A stretch of 9,219 nt of DNA from NCBI GenBank assembly GCA_003158365.1, contig PMIW01000188.1, positions 17,340-26,558 on the forward strand, given 5' to 3'. Position 1 is the stretch's first letter. The number at the start of each line of letters is the position of its first letter. This DNA is from Ignavibacteriota bacterium. GTDB lineage: Bacteria; Bacteroidota; Ignavibacteria; Tepidaquicellales; Tepidaquicellaceae. The notes under the pieces were generated by a model that saw only the letters and a list, made by a program, of their open reading frames with translations, made no database searches and was not told the DNA's origin. The position numbers and the translations under genes are program-made. Shown piece after piece: positions 7,027 to 9,219 of the stretch.

Positions 7027-7053
7027 CTATTTTTTAAAATATTTTTTTTTCAG

Positions 7054-7082
7054 TTGAAAGAAATATTTAAATACTTTATTTT
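7054..7082 (+). promoter_or_regulatory. Candidate promoter of tRNA-Thr
   Basis: TTGAAA (7054-7059), a 17-base spacer and TATTTT (7077-7082) end 10 bases before the mature tRNA 5' end. Initiation would fall only a few bases upstream of the tRNA. The tRNA is isolated from the gene before it by terminators, so it needs its own promoter. Confidence 0.5.
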
Positions 7083-7092
7083 ACAATTCATC

Positions 7093-7165
7093 GCTGGCAT
7101 AGCTCAGTTGGTAGAGCAGCTGATTTGTAATTAGCAGGTCGGGGGTTCAAATCCCTCTGCCAGCT
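7093..7165 (+). tRNA. tRNA-Thr (anticodon TGT)
   Basis: A full cloverleaf of 73 bases can be drawn. The acceptor stem is GCTGGCA (7093-7099) with TGCCAGC (7158-7164). The D arm is GCTC/GAGC (7102-7105/7114-7117) with loop AGTTGGTA. The anticodon stem is GCTGA/TTAGC (7119-7123/7131-7135) with one G-U pair and loop TTTGTAA, anticodon TGT at 7126-7128. The T arm is GGGGG/CCCTC (7141-7145/7153-7157) with loop TTCAAAT. The discriminator is T7165. CCA is not encoded (next bases are CGA), so a CCA-adding enzyme is needed. The UGU anticodon reads ACN threonine codons, chiefly ACA and ACG. It is a lone tRNA gene with its own promoter and terminator. Confidence 0.95.
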
Positions 7166-7169
7166 CGAA

Positions 7170-7201
7170 AAAAGGGAATCGAGAGATTCCCTTTTCTTTT
7201 T
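7170..7201 (+). terminator. Terminator after tRNA-Thr, probably bidirectional
   Basis: AAAAGGGAATC (7170-7180) and GATTCCCTTTT (7185-7195) form a perfect 11-base stem with a GAGA loop, followed by CTTTTT. On the minus strand the stem is followed by six T (A-run at 7168-7173), so it would also stop transcription entering the tRNA gene from the right. Confidence 0.9.
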
Positions 7202-7208
7202 GTATTAG

Positions 7209-7224
7209 TCCCGACATGTCGGGA
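7209..7224. repeat. Perfect 16-base palindrome
   Basis: TCCCGACATGTCGGGA is an exact dyad, lying directly before the duplicated tRNA 3' end. As a hairpin it would be TCCCGA/TCGGGA with a CATG loop. Its tight link to the tRNA fragment suggests they moved or formed together. Confidence 0.7.
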
Positions 7225-7226
7225 GA

Positions 7227-7252
7227 GGTTCAAATCCCTCTGCCAGCTCGAA
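7227..7252 (+). repeat. Duplicated 3' end of tRNA-Thr with trailer (att-like)
   Basis: These 26 bases are identical to 7144-7169: the last two T-stem bases, T loop, T-stem 3' side, acceptor 3' side, discriminator and four trailer bases (CGAA). The offset is 83 bases. The normal T-stem 5' side is altered, but AGAGG (7224-7228) can pair with CCTCT (7237-7241), so a T-arm-like hairpin remains. It is not a functional tRNA. It may be a remnant attachment site or a tRNA-derived repeat. Confidence 0.85.
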
Positions 7253-7256
7253 CACT

Positions 7257-7284
7257 AACCCGATTTTCACCGAATCGGGTTTTT
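7257..7284 (+). terminator. Intrinsic terminator after the tRNA fragment
   Basis: AACCCGATT (7257-7265) and AATCGGGTT (7273-7281) form a perfect 9-base stem with a 7-base loop, leading into a run of five T (7280-7284). The T-tract is on the plus strand, so it does not obviously serve the minus-strand operon ending at 7310. Confidence 0.75.
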
Positions 7285-7309
7285 ACTTTTTAATTGTACG
7301 TTAAATAAT

Positions 7310-8041
7310 TCATCCCATTTTCTCTTTTAACTTCGATGCATATCTGCGGCTCATTAAAAGCGGTTCCGGTTTTCCTGAAAGATACACCCTGAAAGAATTA
7401 TTAAACCAGTCTTCTACTTTTTGCACATAATTTAAATTTACTATCGACGTCCTGTGTATCCTGATAAAATGATTTTGCGGTAATCTCTCTTCCCATTCAC
7501 GCATCGGCTTTGACGTCAAACCTTTGTCGTTTTTCAGAAAAATTTCAGTATAATCTCCGGAGGATTCAATCGATAAAATATCGGATATTTTAATAAATCT
7601 TAATTGCGAGTTTATCAAAATAAATAAAGTGTCTTCATAAAAAAGAGGTTTGTTTATTATTTCCGTTTCACTGCTCTTTGAAGTGAGTTTTTCGATCGTT
7701 CTTTTCAGTCTTTCCGGATTTACAGGTTTCATAAGGTAATCAAGTGCATTTACTTCAAATGCACGAACTGCATATTCATCATAGGCAGTAACAAATACTA
7801 TTTTTATTTTCGGATTTATCTGCTCAACTAAAGTGAACCCCGAATCCCCCGGCATTTGTATATCGAGGAAAATTAAATCGGGATTGAGCTTATCTGATAA
7901 GGATTTTGCGGTTCTTACGTCTTCAGCTTCACCTACAACATTTATATTATCAAACTCCTTTAACATCGAAATTAAATCTTTTCTTGCAAGCCGCTCATCA
8001 TCAACTATTATTGCAGTATAATTTTTTTTCATCTTAAACAT
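7310..8041 (-). CDS. LytTR-family response regulator
   Basis: This DNA-binding response regulator would be phosphorylated by the kinase encoded just upstream. The receiver domain spans about residues 7-122: acidic pair Asp14-Asp15, phospho-acceptor Asp60 in FLDIQMPG, Thr85 in VTAYDEY and Lys105 in MKPVNP. The LytTR DNA-binding domain spans about 140-243, with IESSGDYTEIFL, the conserved HFIRIHRTSIVNLNYV (191-206) and SRRYASKLKEKM at the end. Length (243) is typical of AlgR/LytR-type regulators. ATG 8041 overlaps the kinase gene by 8 bases; the alternative ATG at 8032 (residue 4) starts one base after the kinase TAA and gives the more usual short N-terminus, so either start is possible. Both imply translational coupling. 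No target gene is identifiable by adjacency; the repeat cluster upstream of the kinase is a candidate binding region. Confidence 0.93.
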   Translation of the reverse strand: MFKMKKNYTAIIVDDERLARKDLISMLKEFDNINVVGEAEDVRTAKSLSDKLNPDLIFLDIQMPGDSGFTLVEQINPKIKIVFVTAYDEYAVRAFEVNALDYLMKPVNPERLKRTIEKLTSKSSETEIINKPLFYEDTLFILINSQLRFIKISDILSIESSGDYTEIFLKNDKGLTSKPMREWEERLPQNHFIRIHRTSIVNLNYVQKVEDWFNNSFRVYLSGKPEPLLMSRRYASKLKEKMG

Positions 8042-9089
8042 TTTTTATTTGCAAAGTTACTGCTACCGTATTATTTTCTTCCGAAATATCAAAATTGCAA
8101 TTTTTTCCAAAAGCATTTTCAAGCCTCATCTTTACATTCTCTATTCCTGTCCCTGTCCCCCTGTCAATCGAATTAACGCCTGAATTACAATCAATCCATT
8201 TTCCCGTGTTAATTACTTTTACAAGAAAATATTCTTTGTCTATTTTTGCATTTATCCAAACCTTAAGCGGAAGCGTGCTTGTTTTCATTCCGTATTTTAC
8301 GGCATTTTCTACAAGCGGGTAGATAAGAAAACTTAGAATCTGAAATTTTTCTGTTTCGGGTTGTATATTCATAAATACTTCAAGCTTCTCCTCGTATCTG
8401 ATTTTCTGAATTTCCACATAATGCTTTATAGCTTCCAGCTCATCTGCAAAATCCACCATTGAATTATTCTTGCTTACCAGAGAATACCTGAGGAATTCCG
8501 ACAACTCCGTAATTACTTGTTTTGCTTTTTCTTTGTCTTCTTCGACCAAAGCCCTTACTGTATTCAGTGCATTAAAAAGAAAATGCGGATTCAGCTGGTA
8601 TCTTAACATCTGAAGCTGTGCTTTTTGCGCAAGTAAATCGGCTTTAGCAGTTCGCTCTTTTTCAATAACCAAATCATTCCATAGCCTTATTACATAATAA
8701 AACCCGCTCCAGGCAACAAAAACCGGCACCCTAAGCGCGACTATATCTGCTTCTACTGCTGCTAATTTTAGGTTAAAAAAAACCGGGTCTCTTGTTACTA
8801 AGTATGTAATTGTAATATCCAAAAAATACCAGATGTGAGAAGCAATAATTGATATAATTACAATAAACAGAAAAGAATAAATAATCGGACGTTGTTTTTT
8901 ATAAACTCTTATGTAGAAGAGTCTCAGAATCAGTGAAATTCCAAAAGCCGAAGCATAAGTTATTGCGACACTATATATTATTTTTATGTCAGTAATATAA
9001 TTAGGATAACAAGACAGCAGTATGGTAATATATAATAATAACCACCCTGAAATATTTAATATCCAGAATAACCGTTTAAATTTAATCAA
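8034..9089 (-). CDS. LytS/YehU-type sensor histidine kinase (His_kinase family)
   Basis: This is the membrane sensor kinase partnered with the LytTR regulator. Four hydrophobic segments (about 8-27, 38-57, 69-91, 118-135) form the N-terminal sensor region, with no sizeable extracellular domain, so the signal is probably sensed in or at the membrane. A short coiled segment (about 140-163) leads to the phospho-acceptor motif YQLNPHFLFNALN (164-176), His169. The ATPase domain shows PLVENAVKYGM (248-258) and GTGTGIENVKMRLENAFG (311-328). Length is 351 residues. The start is a TTG (9089-9087); the frame is open for several codons upstream but offers no ATG, and the first internal Met (161) is too late, so TTG is the best choice. 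The stop overlaps the regulator start. The four-segment sensor region differs from the longer 5TM-LYT region of classical LytS. Confidence 0.9.
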   Translation of the reverse strand: MIKFKRLFWILNISGWLLLYITILLSCYPNYITDIKIIYSVAITYASAFGISLILRLFYIRVYKKQRPIIYSFLFIVIISIIASHIWYFLDITITYLVTRDPVFFNLKLAAVEADIVALRVPVFVAWSGFYYVIRLWNDLVIEKERTAKADLLAQKAQLQMLRYQLNPHFLFNALNTVRALVEEDKEKAKQVITELSEFLRYSLVSKNNSMVDFADELEAIKHYVEIQKIRYEEKLEVFMNIQPETEKFQILSFLIYPLVENAVKYGMKTSTLPLKVWINAKIDKEYFLVKVINTGKWIDCNSGVNSIDRGTGTGIENVKMRLENAFGKNCNFDISEENNTVAVTLQIKNV

Positions 9090-9142
9090 ATTAATATAGT
9101 TTGATGTTAAAATTAATCAAAAAAATCACAAATAATTATTCA

Positions 9143-9219
9143 TTTCTTTAAACGGTAATATTTATCTGTAAGCGGTTGTCATAAAACACTTTACCATTTA
9201 AAGAAAAATATTACCGTTT
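9143..9219. promoter_or_regulatory. Cluster of TTACCRTTTAAAGAAA repeats upstream of the two-component operon
   Basis: TTACCGTTTAAAGAAA on the minus strand (9158-9143) recurs on the plus strand as TTACCATTTAAAGAAA (9191-9206), and a further TTACCGTTT begins exactly 20 bases later at 9211 and is cut by the window end. AAACGGTAATATTT (9150-9163) and AAATATTACCGTTT (9206-9219) form a perfect 14-base inverted repeat. A related AACCGTTTAAA lies at 9070-9080 at the kinase start. Inverted plus direct copies with 20-base (two helical turns) spacing suggest a protein-binding array, plausibly for the LytTR regulator or a divergent gene outside the window. Confidence 0.5.

Noticed and set aside
7227..7252. 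A second tRNA gene
   Set aside because: Only the 3' quarter is present; there is no acceptor 5' strand, D arm or anticodon arm upstream, where a palindrome and terminator lie instead.
7833..8322. Plus-strand open frames at 7833-8021 and 8095-8322
   Set aside because: They are antisense to the response regulator and kinase genes, which have full motif support.

Overview
The window is AT-rich chromosomal DNA from a Gram-negative bacterium, most likely of the Bacteroidota/Chlorobiota/Ignavibacteria group. Three things point there: protein style (RluD-like synthase, MltD-type LysM lipoprotein with a relaxed lipobox, LytS/LytTR pair), mostly absent Shine-Dalgarno sequences, and AT-rich spacers. 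The two best promoters, however, look like ordinary sigma-70 sites (TTGAAA, 17-base spacer, TATNTT) rather than the classical Bacteroidetes type. The assignment is an inference; no phylogenetic marker gene is present.

Layout, left to right. (1) Positions 1-960 hold the C-terminal end of a ComEC/Rec2-type DNA-uptake protein, whose frame is open through the left edge. (2) A 194-base AT-rich spacer contains two small related hairpins. (3) An Acg-like FMN nitroreductase-family protein is followed, with a TAATG overlap, by a small isoprenylcysteine methyltransferase-like membrane protein. (4) An RluA/RluD-family pseudouridine synthase lies convergent to that pair, 9 bases away. (5) Divergent from it, across a 118-base spacer with a 19-base palindrome, is a small exported protein resembling a lone TonB C-terminal domain, closed by a very strong terminator. 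(6) An 848-residue MltD-like lytic transglycosylase lipoprotein carries four clear C-terminal LysM repeats. (7) A dense non-coding region (6922-7309) holds two hairpins with the same outer stem, a tRNA-Thr(TGT) with its own promoter, a terminator, a second copy of the tRNA 3' end behind a perfect 16-base palindrome, and another terminator. (8) On the minus strand is an overlapping LytS-type histidine kinase/LytTR response regulator operon, with a cluster of TTACCRTTTAAAGAAA-like repeats just upstream that runs to the right edge.

Most genes are housekeeping or cell-envelope functions: tRNA-Thr supply, rRNA modification, peptidoglycan turnover, DNA uptake. The two-component pair is the only obvious regulatory module, and the repeat cluster at its 5' end is a candidate autoregulatory operator. 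I see no defence system, CRISPR array, transposase or prophage gene. The non-coding structures (tRNA 3'-end duplication, paired REP-like hairpins, right-edge repeat cluster) are the most unusual content; I do not see a clear new multi-gene system.
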